A DNA stretch of 6,607 nt, from contig QNEY01000097.1 of the NCBI GenBank assembly GCA_003645385.1, positions 1 through 6,607 of the forward strand. Direction: 5' to 3'. Of this stretch, positions 6,316 through 6,607 are shown one piece after another (the stretch's first letter is position 1; the number at the start of each line of letters is the position of its first letter). Both the position numbers and the translations under genes were made by a program. Under the pieces are notes generated by a model. The model did no database searches and was not told the origin of the DNA. It worked only from the letters and a program-made list of their open reading frames with translations. The DNA is from Gammaproteobacteria bacterium (lineage in GTDB: Bacteria > Pseudomonadota > Gammaproteobacteria > Nitrosococcales > Methylophagaceae).

Positions 6316-6607
6316 TCAGAAATTACCTTGAAACCAGCTTTTCATTCTTTCCAACATAGATTTAAAACCACTACCCATTTTTGTATCAGACTGCCCTACC
6401 GCTTCATCTTCATTACCAAACAACAACAAACCTACTCCAGTGGCATGTATTGGATTTCGCACCACATCAACCAAACCACCTACATGTTGTGGCATACCTA
6501 GTCGTACCGGGAGATGAAATACCACCTCAGCCAACTCAATAACTCCTTCCATCTTGGAGCTTCCGCCAGTGAGTACAACTCCAGCTGCCAACAACTCCTC
6601 AAAGCCA
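6316..6607 (-). CDS. ftsA: Cell division protein FtsA, C-terminal end (5' part outside window)
   Basis: FtsA is an actin-like ATPase that tethers FtsZ to the inner membrane and recruits later division proteins. Only the last 97 codons are present; the frame is open to the right edge (GFEELLAAGVVLTGGSSKMEG). LTGGSSKMEG is the phosphate/adenosine loop of the actin fold and matches E. coli FtsA (ELLAAGIVLTGGAAQIEG). The final residues FKSMLERMKSWFQGNF form the amphipathic membrane-targeting helix, with Trp and Phe on one face, comparable to the E. coli end (LNSWLRKEF). The TGA stop at 6316-6318 is 51 bp before ftsZ. A TTG at 6592-6594 is an internal codon, not the start. Co-transcription with ftsZ is likely. 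Confidence 0.96.
   Translation of the reverse strand, partial: GFEELLAAGVVLTGGSSKMEGVIELAEVVFHLPVRLGMPQHVGGLVDVVRNPIHATGVGLLLFGNEDEAVGQSDTKMGSGFKSMLERMKSWFQGNF

Noticed and set aside
6592..6594. TTG as a start of a 92-residue protein
   Set aside because: The frame continues to the window edge with residues GFEE that match FtsA, so this is an internal leucine codon of a partial gene.
1..6607. Mobile elements, CRISPR, tRNA/rRNA or a novel accessory system
   Set aside because: Conserved housekeeping genes fill nearly the whole window; no repeats, integrase, spacer arrays or RNA gene folds were seen, and the longest gene-free stretch is 140 bp.

Overview
The window is an ordinary, gene-dense stretch of a gammaproteobacterial chromosome, AT-leaning (about 40% GC by eye). 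It covers the distal end of the dcw division/cell-wall cluster and the genes that follow it. Read in the transcription direction of the main (minus) strand, the order is ftsA (3' end only), ftsZ, lpxC, then a DUF721/DciA-type gene on the opposite strand, an M23 (LytM) peptidase gene, and secA (5' 859 codons, running off the left edge). As I recall, Pseudomonas-type gammaproteobacteria have the same order. Protein motifs support the class (FtsZ tail [11 protein letters not shown], LpxC and SecA close to the E. coli and Pseudomonas forms), but I do not name a genus.

Layout by position: 1-2577 secA (minus, partial); 2578-2717 secA leader with a good sigma70-like promoter; 2718-3620 membrane-anchored M23 metallopeptidase (minus); 3621-3652 a 32-bp divergent intergenic; 3653-4090 dciA-like gene (plus); 4091-4099 a 9-bp convergent gap; 4100-5017 lpxC (minus, GTG start); 5018-5100 ftsZ-lpxC spacer with a CTAG-rich hairpin and a possible lpxC promoter; 5101-6264 ftsZ (minus); 6265-6315 an A+T-rich spacer with the ftsZ ribosome binding site; 6316-6607 ftsA 3' end (minus).

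Together the genes serve growth and division. FtsA anchors FtsZ to the membrane, and FtsZ builds the division ring. LpxC commits UDP-GlcNAc derivatives to lipid A synthesis. The M23 enzyme probably cuts peptidoglycan cross-links in the periplasm. SecA drives protein export through SecYEG. The DciA-like protein probably acts on the replicative helicase DnaB. All coding frames are intact, with catalytic residues in place. I see no mobile element, CRISPR array, RNA gene or accessory island.

I found no convincing new biological system. The points worth a second look are regulatory: a dyad over the secA -10 box, a repeated TAGACCTAG word ahead of secA and lpxC, a tight divergent dciA/M23 promoter region without a clear dciA ribosome binding site, and the lack of a secM-like gene before secA.
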